NCBI GenBank assembly: GCA_002778195.1
Contig: PCDI01000016.1
Coordinates: 34,332-98,331 of the forward strand
Direction of reading: 5' to 3'
Source of the DNA: Raffaelea ambrosiae
Lineage: Eukaryota > Ascomycota > Sordariomycetes > Ophiostomatales > Ophiostomataceae
Length of the DNA stretch: 64,000 nucleotides
Part shown: positions 40,101-49,371 of the stretch, in pieces
Position numbering within the stretch: the stretch's first letter is position 1
Layout of the letters: each line of letters opens with the position of its first letter
Made by a program: the position numbers and the translations under genes
The notes under the pieces: model-generated
Databases searched by the model: none
What the model saw: only the letters and a program-made list of their open reading frames with translations
What the model was told of the DNA's origin: nothing

Positions 40101-41236
40101 AGGAAGTGTCTGAGCAGCGAGGCCATGTTCTGGCGGCCCTCCAAGCTGTCGAGGAAAACAGCAGCCATCCAATTGCCAAGGCCATTGTCTCGTTCTGCAC
40201 ATCCTTCCAAGAGTCCGAGGCGCATCAACCGTCCACACCGGCAGACCGGGGGCGCATCGATGACTTGCAAGAAATCGCCGGCCGGGGCATGCGTGCTGTC
40301 TTCCGCCACACCAACCCAGACAGCCCCCGCCACGAGCCATCCTTGGAGATGATCATCGGCAACGAGGCCCTCATGGCCGACTTCTCTGTCGCCGTCTCGG
40401 CCCCAGCAACGGCTCTCCTGCAGCAGTGGAAAGCCGATGCCAAGTCGGTGGCACTCGTCGCCACCCGGCCCCTGGACAGCACGGCCACCGCCACGACCAC
40501 CTGGTCCCTGGCCGCCGCACTGTCCATTGCCGACCCCGTGCGGCCCGAGGCGGCTCCCATCCTGGCCGCCCTCCAGGCCCGCGGCGTTCTTGTCTACATG
40601 CTCAGCGGCGACAATGCCGTCACGGCCGCCGCCGTCGCCCGCCAGATCGGCATCCCGGCCGACCAGGTCATTGCCGAGGTCCTGCCCACCGAGAAGGCCG
40701 CGCAGATCCAGAACCTGCAAGCGTCTTTGCCGGCGCGGAAGAACCGCTGGGGGGCGAAGGCGGGGAGCAGCGGTACGGCCGAGGGCGGCTCGGCTTCGTC
40801 CCACCGCGCCACCGTCGCCATGGTCGGCGACGGCATCAACGACTCGCCCGCGCTGACCCAGGCGGACGTGGGCATCGCCGTCGGCTCGGGCTCGGACGTG
40901 GCCATTTCCAGCGCCGACTTTGTGCTGGTGCAGTCCAACCTGCAGGCGGTGGTGACGCTGCTGGAGCTGAGCCGGGCCGTGTTCCGGCGCATCATGTTCA
41001 ATTTCGGCTGGGCGCTGATCTACAACATTGTGGCCGTGCCCATTGCGGCGGGCGTGCTGTACCCCATTCAGACGCACGGCGGCAAGACGCATGTGCGGCT
41101 GGACCCGGTGTGGGCGTCGCTGGCGATGGCGCTGAGCTCGATCTCGGTGGTGCTGTCGTCGCTGGCGCTGCGGAGCCGGCTGCCCGGCGTGGGGTTCCGG
41201 CCTACCGTGGTGCGGGTGAAGAAGGAAGCGGAGTGA
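37139..41236 (+). CDS. Copper-transporting P1B-type ATPase (CCC2/CrpA-like)
   Basis: One exon, 1365 residues; the ATG at 37139 has a perfect context (ccaccATGG), whereas the frame's first codon is TTG. Three N-terminal heavy-metal-associated domains carry CPTC (35-38), CAVC (322-325) and CAHC (429-432). An extra CEQC lies at 228-231. The ATPase core shows TGES (800-803), the membrane CPC (920-922), DKTGT (965-969), a SSHPIAKAI nucleotide-binding motif and GDGIND (1230-1235), all intact. The family pumps Cu(I) out of the cytosol, into the secretory pathway (Ccc2) or out of the cell (CrpA/Crp1). The length and extra Cys pairs leave both options open. Two insertions disturb the actuator domain: an acidic Glu/Gly-rich stretch (about 697-739) and a Ser run just before the DESSLTGES motif. 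Confidence 0.93.
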   Translation: MAPNSGVTARSSRQQEQPTPQEAVTTSFLLGNLHCPTCVSTIREVLQELCADHIRWVSPNIVTSVVTVEHDTEASLSDMAAALTDAGFDICGVTSTSGGETMFEMVDDDDQLVRSAAGVATATTTTTTTTAGPSAGLRSSGAAASAPPGVSSSAAISGKLDTDHLETISSTTSAAMPLSSTTAAVAASGSGSSSYWGLGSFSLWPAPRAERRSAANLERIAQAHLDNCEQCRLQLGQNAGKGPETKTEELDEDESEKRMATSIVRSAAAPKPAATNGNGNGTTARDKEVDEPSQSFVAVEDEDAPANRPVWKASLAVGGMTCAVCVNAITDELNKRDWISKVSVNLISNSATVEFDDKDRADDIVEAIEDLGYDAAVDSVVRVEPPRKTRGRGRTTGDGGDPSSPSPPPAEEEQRHTRTVEIRIDGLYCAHCPDRVVRSLAGFRRASLQILAKPTPQRPILQLSYEPDAPHFTIRHILAAIEASDAVFAAAVYHPPTLEERSRQIQRKHQRTILYRVVFAGLACIPTLVIGIVYMSLLPATNHGHMYLMAPWTSGISRAQIALFIVATPVYLFGADVFHVRAVKEIRALWRRGSRTPILQRFYRFGSMNTLMSLGTTIAYVSSVSQMIAAAAYQPASISNANFYFDSVVFLTFFLLVGRLIESYSKSRTGDAVEMLGRLRPTTAILVEGSTTTFVLEKKKEKEEGEEGVEEEEEEEEGRGGGNGGGGAPSSRAPTPPGIPTGVEVPADLLDYGDIVRVLRGASPPADGVVVQVQGRSSPSTVSSSSSSSSSCAFDESSLTGESRLVPKVVGDSVFAGTVNQGDAPVLVRVTGASGTSMLDQIVAVVREGQTKRAPMEQIADLLTTYFVPVVTLVAITTWVIWMCLGVTGRIPSHFLDVSSGGGWVAFSLQFAIAVFVVACPCGLGLAAPTAIFVAGGLAAKHGILAKGGGEAFEKASRIDCIVFDKTGTLTMGGEPTVTDSAFFEAGQEVSEQRGHVLAALQAVEENSSHPIAKAIVSFCTSFQESEAHQPSTPADRGRIDDLQEIAGRGMRAVFRHTNPDSPRHEPSLEMIIGNEALMADFSVAVSAPATALLQQWKADAKSVALVATRPLDSTATATTTWSLAAALSIADPVRPEAAPILAALQARGVLVYMLSGDNAVTAAAVARQIGIPADQVIAEVLPTEKAAQIQNLQASLPARKNRWGAKAGSSGTAEGGSASSHRATVAMVGDGINDSPALTQADVGIAVGSGSDVAISSADFVLVQSNLQAVVTLLELSRAVFRRIMFNFGWALIYNIVAVPIAAGVLYPIQTHGGKTHVRLDPVWASLAMALSSISVVLSSLALRSRLPGVGFRPTVVRVKKEAE
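39228..39357 (+). repeat. GAG/GAA-rich coding insertion in the ATPase actuator domain
   Basis: A purine-rich (GGA/GAG)n tract encodes a Lys/Glu then Gly-rich stretch of about 43 residues between ILVEGSTTTFVLE and GVEVPADLLDYGD. It is in frame. Confidence 0.85.
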
Positions 41237-41706
41237 CGGCGGAGCTGAACCAAAGAAAGAAAGGGCGGGTTGTGATGGCTGCAAAATGGGAAGTTGGACG
41301 GATGTTGCTTTCTTGCTTTGCAGCCACATGGGGTTGGAGATGCTATTTCTCTCAAAACCCGGCCAAGACAAAGAAAGACGTGGACAAAGCACCATCCTCA
41401 CGAGAATTTGTATGCGTTGATTAGCGTGACCACGACATGAAAGCGAACTTCCATGGAGGGGGGGGGAGGGGGGGGGCTTTTTGCAAAGGACCTGTTTTGG
41501 TTTTGGTTTTGTTTTGTTTTATCTACAAACAACTTTTTTTCCTTTGTATGCTATTTTTTTTTTATCATGCTTTTCGTCATGCCACTATGAAATCCGTCAG
41601 TATGTCCTGGAGAAACGAAACAATGAAAACTATGAAACTATGGAAACCGCCCCGAGTAGTGATACATGCAATACATCCATACATCCATACCTCCGTACAT
41701 CCCTCC
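41237..41706. other. Convergent intergenic region
   Basis: This is 3' flank of the copper ATPase and the Rsm1-like gene, with G-rich runs at about 41457-41476. No gene is seen. Confidence 0.6.
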
Positions 41707-43596
41707 TTACGGCCCTTTGCTCTGTGGCCGCAGGGTCGTCGACTTGGTCGACTTGGTCGACTTGGCCGTGCCGGGCCGGCTCTCGCCTTTCTTCAGTCTG
41801 CGAGAGCCCTTGGTGTCGAACAAGCTCTTGACCCGCCGCAGCCGTGCCCACCGCTCCTTGTCCTTGGCGGCCCGCGTCGCCTCGTCCTCCACGTCCTCCT
41901 CCGCCCCGACCTCCTCCTCCTCCTCCATGCCCTCGAGCCCGCCCGCCTCCGCAGCCGTGGCTGGCCGCCGGACCGGCGTCGACGGTGGCCCGGCTTCGCC
42001 CCCTGGCGGTGCCGCTTTCCGAAGGACGGCCGCCTCCTTCCGCGGGGTGGTGGCCCCCGTCCGTAGACGATTTCGCAGGTAGTCGTCGTTGCGGAGCACC
42101 TGGACCAGCACCGCCCATCCAGGCAGGCTGGCCTCGGTGCTGCTCTTCCTGATGCTGCTGCCGCCAGGGTTCCGCTGGATGGCGCCGTTCTTCCACGGAC
42201 AGAAGAAGCGGTGCTCGCGCACGCCATCGAGGCAGTCCATCGGTGCCGGCTCGAGGACCGTGTTCGTCTCGAGGTCCACCTGCTTGCTCTTGAACATCCA
42301 CAGGCCCAGACGGCGCAGGCAGGCGTGGCAGGAGGCCGAGTTGGGCACCGCGCCGATGCGGCGGTTGGTCAGCCCTTGCCAGCCCATGACGGCCAGAGCA
42401 AGCGCGACGCGGTTGGGTTTCTGTGCCGACGTCGTGGTCGTGGTCGTGGTCGTGGTCGCTTGTGAGGAAGGCGCGGCTTTCGGGTCGAAAAAGTCCGGCG
42501 GCAGCGTCCTCAGAACGGCGTCGATGTCGAGGCCCCCGGGCAGACGCAGGTTGAACTCGTACGGCAGAAAGTCCTTGCGCGCACAGAGCTCGTCGTACCG
42601 CTCGCGCAGGGCCTCCAGGGCATACCGCGGGTTGGCCAGCACCAGCCGCAGCAGCGTGTCGTCGCAGCCCATCTTCTGCCACGGGCAGTCGTCCTGGTGC
42701 GCCGAGACGATCAGCTCGGCATACTTGTCCACGAGGGCGGCTTCCGAGGTCGTGCTGTCCGGCAGCAGGGGCGCCGCCACGGCTGGCACGTCCTGGCGGC
42801 TGCTGTCTTCGTGGCGGCTGAGCCGCACCACCACCTCCTTGCTGCACAGCGTGCACCGCACGCGCTCCTTGCCCTGGCACACCCAGCCGCGCTTGGCCCA
42901 CTCGATCTCGTTGATGCGGTCCGGCTTGGGCGTCCAGTCCGTCAGCTCCTGGAACGTGGCCAGTCGGCGCAGCAGCTGTTCGCGGTCACCCGGGCAGTAG
43001 CGAGGCGCCGGTGCCTCTTTCTGCTGCTGCTGTTGTTGTTGTTGTTGCTGCTGTTGTGACGTCGACATCTGGGTTGTCTGCAGTGTGTTCCCCTTTCCCG
43101 CGTCGGTGGTCCCCCATTTGCGCAGCGTGCTGCCCGATATCGACGTCGTGAGGCCTGCGCTGCCGGACGTGGCCCGCAGAGTCGAGCTGGTCGAGGGCGC
43201 GCTGCCCAGCCCGATTTTCCGTCGCTTGGCCAGGAACTCGAGCTCGGCGGCCGCTGTTCTTGGTGCTGTTGCTGCCTTCGTCGTCGTTGTAGTAGCAGTT
43301 GTAGTCATCGTCGTCGTCGTCGTCGTCGATGACGACGACAAAACTGGCTTCGTGAACATGGTATCGATGTTGCTCGATGCGCCAGCCGCAATGCCGGAGG
43401 AGGGTCTACTGTTGGAGATGCCGTTCGAGATACTGCCCAAAATACTGTCAGAGACGCTGTGGCTGCTAGCAGCTCGCGTCAGGCTGGAGAGCGATGTGCG
43501 AGAAGCATCGTTCTTATCCTCTGCTGAAACGGAAGTGGTGGATCGTGTGCCGATCCCTTGCAAGAGGGCGTTAAATTTCCGCTTCGTCGCATTCAT
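41707..43596 (-). CDS. C3HC zinc-finger / Rsm1-like (NIPA-related) nuclear protein
   Basis: One exon, 629 residues, from the ATG at 43596 (MNATKRKFNALLQ); the open frame's earlier first codon is TTG. The N-terminal ~195 residues are Ser/Thr-rich and low in complexity, with a poly-Gln run just before the domain. From about 197 the C3HC zinc finger begins (APRYCPGDREQLLRRLATF, TPKPDRINEIEWAKRGW, RCTLCSKEVVVRL, then H...CPW). A second BIR-like finger follows at about 415-470 (ASCHACLRRLGLWMF...EHRFFCPW). This pair defines fission-yeast Rsm1, an mRNA-export factor, and human NIPA (ZC3HC1), a nuclear-basket protein. A nuclear-envelope or mRNA-export role is expected. The C-terminus is acidic, then basic. 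Confidence 0.85.
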   Translation of the reverse strand: MNATKRKFNALLQGIGTRSTTSVSAEDKNDASRTSLSSLTRAASSHSVSDSILGSISNGISNSRPSSGIAAGASSNIDTMFTKPVLSSSSTTTTTTMTTTATTTTTKAATAPRTAAAELEFLAKRRKIGLGSAPSTSSTLRATSGSAGLTTSISGSTLRKWGTTDAGKGNTLQTTQMSTSQQQQQQQQQQQQKEAPAPRYCPGDREQLLRRLATFQELTDWTPKPDRINEIEWAKRGWVCQGKERVRCTLCSKEVVVRLSRHEDSSRQDVPAVAAPLLPDSTTSEAALVDKYAELIVSAHQDDCPWQKMGCDDTLLRLVLANPRYALEALRERYDELCARKDFLPYEFNLRLPGGLDIDAVLRTLPPDFFDPKAAPSSQATTTTTTTTTSAQKPNRVALALAVMGWQGLTNRRIGAVPNSASCHACLRRLGLWMFKSKQVDLETNTVLEPAPMDCLDGVREHRFFCPWKNGAIQRNPGGSSIRKSSTEASLPGWAVLVQVLRNDDYLRNRLRTGATTPRKEAAVLRKAAPPGGEAGPPSTPVRRPATAAEAGGLEGMEEEEEVGAEEDVEDEATRAAKDKERWARLRRVKSLFDTKGSRRLKKGESRPGTAKSTKSTKSTTLRPQSKGP

Positions 43597-44025
43597 CTTG
43601 TATGTTATTATTGGTGGTGCCAAGGCAGGTGCTGGCTATAGAATAGCCGCCGTGGCGTGCAAGTCCGCCCCCTTTGCCCTGTGGTGGTGGTTGTCTGGCC
43701 TGGTGTCGGGGCTAGGTCTCCTGTTAACTTGCGTCTGAACCTGTGGATCTCCAGTTGTTTCGTCTGTGATGTCGGCTTTGCACAGGGCAATTCCAGCTCT
43801 TCTTGACGGGTTGACGTGCAGGCTAGCGCTGCCTGTTATAGAAGAACCGCCGAAGCAAACAGGATGCGCAATTAAGAAGGTGGAGAGGGGGAAAGGGGGC
43901 ACGTCGTATTGAGGCGGGTGGCGTCCAGGGAGACAGACAAGAAAGATCACCTTGAATGCGCTGGCGCTGTTGCTGTTGCTACCTCGCACGGACCGTCAAC
44001 AACAGCCAGCTCCAGCACAGCAGAG

Positions 44026-44047
44026 CACATGTGACCGGTCACGTGTG
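44026..44047. promoter_or_regulatory. Near-perfect 22-bp palindrome with E-box halves
   Basis: CACATGTGACCGGTCACGTGTG equals its own reverse complement except at positions 5 and 18. It contains CACGTG (44040-44045) and CATGTG. It is 141 bp upstream of MET22 and about 430 bp upstream of the divergent gene. Confidence 0.5.
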
Positions 44048-44144
44048 TTCTGCGTCATAGGCTGAAAGCCCTTTCCATGCCGAGGGGTAGCTCAGGTGTC
44101 TTGCGGTATGAAGAGGCCCTGTTCTTTAATAACGAGCCCTGGTG

Positions 44145-44151
44145 TATATAG
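44145..44151 (+). promoter_or_regulatory. TATA box of MET22
   Basis: TATATAG lies only 37 bp before the first ATG (44188) and 283 bp before the second candidate start (44434), so it bears on which start is used. Confidence 0.5.
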
Positions 44152-44187
44152 CAGTGTTGCAACTGTGTTCAAAGTGCGCGTTTCCGT

Positions 44188-45513
44188 ATGCCAGAATCTC
44201 CTCTTGACGACCAGCGCCCAGTTGACCTTCCACTGGCGAAATCTACCTCTGCAAGCCCGCCAAGCGCAGCCCCACAACCGCCAACGAGAAGCTTACGACG
44301 TCCGCTGCTTTTCATCCTTGCTCTGCTCACTCTGGCGCTGGGACTCTACATTGCCAGGGCCTTCCCACGACACAGCTTCGTCCAGCTCGTCCCCATATCA
44401 AGTCTGCGCGCCTGCAGTTCTGCCGTCACCGCCATGTCATCCACGTCGTACGCAAAAGAGCTCGAGGTCGCCCAGCTGGCTGTCCAGAGAGCGGCCATCC
44501 TGACCAAAAAGGTCTTTCACGAGAAGGCCAAGGGGACCGTCTCCAAGGATGACAAGTCGCCCGTGACCGTGGGCGACTTTGGTGCACAGGCACTCATCAT
44601 TGGCGCTCTCCGTGCCAACTTCCCCACCGACGAAATCGTCGCCGAAGAGGAGGCCGACACGCTGCGCAAAGATGCTCCCCTCAAAGACACCATTTGGGGC
44701 TTTGTCCAGCGTGCCAAGCTCGGCGACGACGCTGCCGAGACCCTGCTCGGCGGACCCATTGCCAGCGAAGACGCTATGCTGGATCTGATTGACGAGGGCA
44801 AGAGCAAAGGTGGCCGGACGGGCCGCATCTGGACGATTGACCCTATTGACGGCACCAAGGGCTTCCTGCGTGGTGGCCAGTACGCCGTCTGTGTTGGCCT
44901 GCTGGTGGATGGCGATGTCAAGGTCGGCGTTCTCGGCTGCCCCAACCTGCCCGTTGACGATGCCGCTCCATTGACGGCCGACATTGGCACCAACCAGACT
45001 GACGAAGGCAGCCACGGCGTCCTGTTCTCGGCCGTCAAGGGCAGCGGTGCCTTCAGCCGGCCCCTCACCAGCGGTGCTCTGCAACCGGCGCGGTCCATCT
45101 CCATGAAAGACCTTCCCAACGCCGATGATCTGTCCGGTGCTTCGTTCTGCGAGAGTGTCGAGGCAGGCCACTCCAACCAGAGCGACTCGGCCCAGATCGC
45201 CCAGAAGCTCGGCATCACTAAGCCCAGCGTGCGCATGGATTCGCAAGCAAAATACGGCTCCATCGCCCGTGGCGCTGGAGACATCTACCTCCGCCTGCCT
45301 GTATCTGCTACCTACCAGGAAAAGATTTGGGATCATGCTGCGGGCGACCTCATTGTCCGCGAAGCCGGTGGCTGCGTTACAGACACGCAGGGCCGGCCGC
45401 TCGACTTCGGCCATGGCCGGACCCTGGCGGAGAACAAGGGTGTTGTGGCAGCGCCGGCCTCGATCCACCCGCGCGTGCTGAAGGCGGTGCAAGAGGTGCT
45501 GAAGGTCGCATGA
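44188..45513 (+). CDS. MET22: 3'(2'),5'-bisphosphate nucleotidase
   Basis: One exon, 441 residues from the ATG at 44188. From residue 83 (MSSTSYAKELEVAQLAVQRA) it follows yeast Met22/Hal2 closely: VTVGDFGAQALI, the metal-binding Glu cluster at 153-155, DPIDGTKGF (Asp218, Asp221) and WDHAAGDLIVREAGG (Asp382), the Li/Na-sensitive inositol-phosphatase fold. The enzyme removes the 3'-phosphate of PAP formed during sulfate assimilation and keeps PAP from blocking other enzymes. The first 82 residues are unusual: they are Pro/Ser-rich and include a helix (RRPLLFILALLTLALGLYIA, 38-57) that would anchor or target the enzyme. A second ATG at 44434 in good context (gccATGTC) would give the normal soluble length of about 359 residues. 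Confidence 0.93.
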   Translation: MPESPLDDQRPVDLPLAKSTSASPPSAAPQPPTRSLRRPLLFILALLTLALGLYIARAFPRHSFVQLVPISSLRACSSAVTAMSSTSYAKELEVAQLAVQRAAILTKKVFHEKAKGTVSKDDKSPVTVGDFGAQALIIGALRANFPTDEIVAEEEADTLRKDAPLKDTIWGFVQRAKLGDDAAETLLGGPIASEDAMLDLIDEGKSKGGRTGRIWTIDPIDGTKGFLRGGQYAVCVGLLVDGDVKVGVLGCPNLPVDDAAPLTADIGTNQTDEGSHGVLFSAVKGSGAFSRPLTSGALQPARSISMKDLPNADDLSGASFCESVEAGHSNQSDSAQIAQKLGITKPSVRMDSQAKYGSIARGAGDIYLRLPVSATYQEKIWDHAAGDLIVREAGGCVTDTQGRPLDFGHGRTLAENKGVVAAPASIHPRVLKAVQEVLKVA

Positions 45514-45745
45514 CTCCCAAAAATGTAGGCAGTTCGGTTACACGATGTTAGAACAAAATAAAAACTGGAAAAGGGTCAAGGGGGCACATGAACAGCACCA
45601 GAAAAAGGAGAGAAGAAAATGAAGACATGAGAAATGTGAATGTATAGTGTACATAACTACAAAATATACACGCAAATCGCCTTTTGGTATAGGCACTGCG
45701 AAATATGCCGCCACAAAAAGTATGCAAACCCACGAAGCACCTGCT

Positions 45746-46638
45746 TCATTTGATCTTCTTCTGCTTCAACTTGATCGTCTCGTCGTTGACGAAAATGCCC
45801 TTGCCCTTGTACGGCTCTGGTTTCCGCCACCGGCGGATACTGGCCGCAAAAGCCATGACTTCTTGCCTGTTGATCCCCTCGAGCAGCACACGCGTGGGCT
45901 GTGGTGCGCTAGCCTTAATGCCCTTGGGCACGCCCATCTCGACTGGGTGGTTGAAGCCCAGCTTCAGCACGACAAACTTCTGTCCCGGGTACTCCGCCTT
46001 GTCCGGCAGGTCCTCGACCGTTGCCCTGTAACCAATACCGACTAACCGCAGAAGGGCAGTGTGGCCTTCTGACACGCCGATTATGTGTCGACTGAGATGT
46101 GCGCGCATCGTTCCTGTTTTTTTGGCCCCAAGTCAGTCGTCTGCGGACGTCTTCCTACTTTCCCCTCTTGTTGAGCACAACATACCCCACATCTGCTTTT
46201 GTTCCTTCGCATTCTGGTCTTCAATGCTCAGTGTAATCCTCCGCATGTCGGTATCGTGATCGATCTGCAAAAAATTGGGAAGCACCAAGTCGAGTTTGCC
46301 TAGTTGGAAGTGTCAGCCAACCGTTTTTGTCTTTCCCTTTCCTCAAACATTGCCTGCTACTAACCGAGTGGCCCTTCCACCGCCACCGTCCTGCGAGGGA
46401 TCTTTAGGTATGTGGTCGGGTCAGGCTTCACGTGTGGCTCGCCGATTGTGAGCTCCACGCCGGGGGGGATAGATATTGGTGTCCGGCCGATCTTCGAGCG
46501 CTGTGACGAGGTGGCCGAAAAGGCTCGCGCGGCGTGCACGCATTGAAGGGTCGGGGTTGCGATTCGTTTTGGTATGGGCGCCGCCATGGAGGACTCGACG
46601 GCTCGCGCCAGAGCCCGTCCTCTGCTTGGCGCAAACAT
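45746..46638 (-). CDS. MRPL6: Mitochondrial large-subunit ribosomal protein uL6m
   Basis: Three exons (46638-46365, 46299-46186, 46113-45746) join to 251 residues. The ATG at 46638 starts a basic presequence (MFAPSRGRALARAVESS...), which fits import into mitochondria. RSKIGRTPISIPPGVELTI is the conserved uL6 entry. Exon 2 supplies KLDLVLPNFLQIDHDTDMRR, and exon 3 carries the uL6 core LVGIGYRATVE, LKLGFNHPVEMGVPKGI and the C-terminal signature RRWRKPEPYKGKGIFVNDE. The protein sits near the sarcin-ricin loop and the GTPase-factor site of the mitoribosome. Its start faces KAR5 across a ~600-bp divergent promoter; a CACGTG box lies at 46791-46796. Confidence 0.93.
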
Positions 46639-47233
46639 GTCGAATACAGGCTCGAGGGGGAAACGTCGGAGAAGTGTGTGGCAGCAGAGGAGAAAGCGCA
46701 ATGGGCCCCAGGGTCGTCGTTCCCGCAAAGCCGTCGGTAAAGCTTCAAAAATTTTGGAGCACTAACAATTTCAGGGTTCTAGGAGCCGCCCACGTGACAC
46801 CGTGATTATGAGAAATAGCTCCACTTTTTCTCTCATGCGGCTCTCAAGCCTTCCTCATTTGGCTATTAACATCGCACCTTCCTTGTCAGTGACCAAGACG
46901 CGGTCGTCTGAATGCGAGAAAGCGTGGGAAAAAATCTTTTGGAGATGAAAAGTAAAATATTCGAGTTTGACGGTTATTTGAACTGACCGAGATCCATTTC
47001 CAGATATAAATCTCACGCTGTTGAAACTCAGATCACCTGCAACAAGACTGCTCTTCACTTCTTGAAAGCGGGAACCGGGTCAAAGTCGCCATCTGTGACA
47101 TTTACATCTTCTTCATTTGAGTCTTCCCTCACGTATTTTGACCTCCTTTGATCTGCTATGAAGTAATACCTGAGATGCCAATAGCATCGATTTACGCACC
47201 TGCTGAGACACAATCATCCTCGCAAATTCGACC
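46639..47233. other. Divergent promoter, uL6m / KAR5
   Basis: No gene is recognised. CACGTG lies at 46791-46796. Confidence 0.6.
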
Positions 47234-48943
47234 ATGCGCTGTTTCCTGCTTCCCTTCCAAGTCCTTTGGGTATTTGTCTTGCTTCCTGTGGTGACCTCTT
47301 TTCGTTGGACCTCTGAGAAGCATGTCATTCATGGTAAGTCTCGATTGTGTGTGCCACTCTCTACGACCTGTCTCTAATTCTCTAGACAATGGTGCACACA
47401 ACCAGCTCCCACTGTCAAACATGAGCCCGTCGGACATGCTCAAGTCTGCCCTTCCACATTCCATGGTCTACCAGGTTGCGTTGAACGAATTACAGGAGCT
47501 TGAGTCAGAACCTCTTTGCCATCGTGTTGCTGCCCGCCTGCTGGTCAATAACTGCCAACTCCTCGACGGAAAAGACGAGGCTTCGGTCTTGGCAAGTCGA
47601 GAGCGAATGACCAGGGATTTTGTCGACTCCTATGCTGCCAGTCTTGCCATTTGCGACCTTGAGAAAGGGAGCTTTCGCATTCCCTTAGAATGCCAGCCTT
47701 TTCGAGAACCGGTTTTGAGTCGCCTACCACTTGGTGGCAAGGCACAACTTCATGTCTCCCCCGCGCAGATCAAAGCATGTCTGACGGGACTTGCCGATTC
47801 GGCTTCTGCCTGGAACACGTGGGTGAGCTACAGTCACAAGGCCGTTAGGTTCTGTGAAGCAGCTCGTGCAGACCACGAAAAGAGTTAGTCTCCTGCAAGT
47901 ATTTCATGCTTATTGAACCTCTGCTAACTTCTGATCCAGCCCAGAATATACTGGTCTTCCAACATCTAACAAGAATCATGGCAAAACTAGCGAACGATGT
48001 GGAGGCAGACCTGCAAAAGCGCGCAGAGTCCTGGAACGATTTTGCTGACCAAGTAGACGAGAAAATGGATCAAGTCCTTCCGCGGATGGACAAACTCCAG
48101 CAGCGTCTGGCAGAGATTGATCGGCACGTTGAGCACGATCTTGCTGGTAATTTGAACAATGCAATGGAATCCGCAGCCGAAGGGATTTTCGCAGCGGAGA
48201 GTCTTCAGAAGATGCTTGCCGTCATGGCAAAAAAAGTCCTCGAAACTAATTCGCAAGTTGCTCTCGCACATGAACAATCACTCGAGCGGGTGGTACAGCA
48301 GGTGAATGCTGAAATGAACATTTTCACGTCTGCCATGGTGTCCGTCATGTCATCGTCAATGGCAGTACGGAGTAATCTTGTAAGACCGGAGCGTAGTTAC
48401 ATCTTCTCCAAATTGTGCAAGTATTGTTAACAATAAATGCAGGAAACCTCCCTCCACCATTCAGCTGATCTTGCGGGCCGGCAGACATACCTGGAGCAGG
48501 TCAGCATGAGTACACCGGCCACACCTACTGTCTGCCAGAAACTAACAACGACTGTTCAGGGAATGCAACGCCTCTCCAACATCACAGACAAACTTTCGAC
48601 AAATTATGATGCTCACACACTGCTTCTGACGCAAGCCAATAATCTCACAAACGATCTTCTAGACACCTTGCAAGAAACGGCGACATCTGCATTTGATATT
48701 CAAGGCTCGTTGCTTCAATTTCGTGGAGTTCGAAGTCTGTGGCCGTTTTTGTTCTTTCCCACGGCATCGCTGGTCTTGGGGTCCTATGGCCTCCCGCCGT
48801 CTATGCTGCGCAACACGGTGCTCGTGGCCTTTGGGGAAATATTAGGTATCGCAGTTTCGTCTTATCACAGACTTTACAGGGATGCACTTTTGCTTCTTGC
48901 GTATTCCGGTACAGCCTCCAACGCGACAACAATAGTGGCATGA
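47234..48943 (+). CDS. KAR5: Nuclear fusion (karyogamy) protein, KAR5/Tht1 family
   Basis: Five exons (47234-47333, 47386-47883, 47940-48379, 48443-48499, 48560-48943) join to 492 residues. Exon 1 encodes a signal peptide (MRCFLLPFQVLWVFVLLPVV). The luminal domain has the family's cysteine-containing core: ALNELQELESEPLCHRVAAR, LLVNNCQLLDGKDEA, RDFVDSYAASLAICDLE, and SAWNTWVSYSHKAVRFCEAA. A predicted coiled coil (exon 3) and two hydrophobic segments near 424-445 and 450-466 (LWPFLFFPTASLVLGSYGLPP) end the protein. The last intron is exactly 60 nt, so it keeps the frame open and is easily missed; its CTAAC branch site and TTCAG acceptor support it. KAR5 acts at the ER/nuclear envelope in nuclear fusion after mating. 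Confidence 0.88.
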
Positions 48944-49371
48944 CGATTTGATGATCAGTGTTTGCTCTTTGCGATTTCAAAATTTCACAGTTTCACGGGT
49001 TTATTGCTTGTTGATTGCAGGGAAAATGCGGATGTTTGGTGCACATCAGATAAATACAAACAAGCGGTTAATTTAAAACAATTGCAATATCCCTTCCCCT
49101 TTTTTTCTTTGTTTCCAGCACACAGCCCAATATTTGTGGCCGATTTGAAGCTGGAAGGTCTTGTACCGGGCGTCCCCTATAGTTGGGCTACACAATCGCG
49201 GCTGCTATGGCAACCACCACCAACAGAATAAACATTTTTGCGGGGTTGTCCTAAAGCCCCACTTTGTCGCAAACCAAAAGAGCATTTGACTTTTGCGACA
49301 ACATCAACACATGGCAAAATTACACAGAGAATAAACGCGCAGATCTCCCAAAGAGCAGTTGGATTTACGTC
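48944..49371. other. Intergenic region, tandem genes
   Basis: This spacer runs from the KAR5 stop to the next ATG. No gene or RNA is recognised. Confidence 0.6.

Larger units (their letters stand above)
43597..44187. other. Divergent promoter, Rsm1-like gene / MET22
   Basis: No gene is recognised. The region holds a 22-bp near-palindrome with CACGTG (44026-44047) and a TATA box (44145-44151). Confidence 0.65.

Noticed and set aside
30238..45513. A sulfur-assimilation gene cluster (MET10 with MET22)
   Set aside because: The two genes are more than 10 kb apart with unrelated housekeeping genes between them; shared regulation is possible but clustering is not shown.
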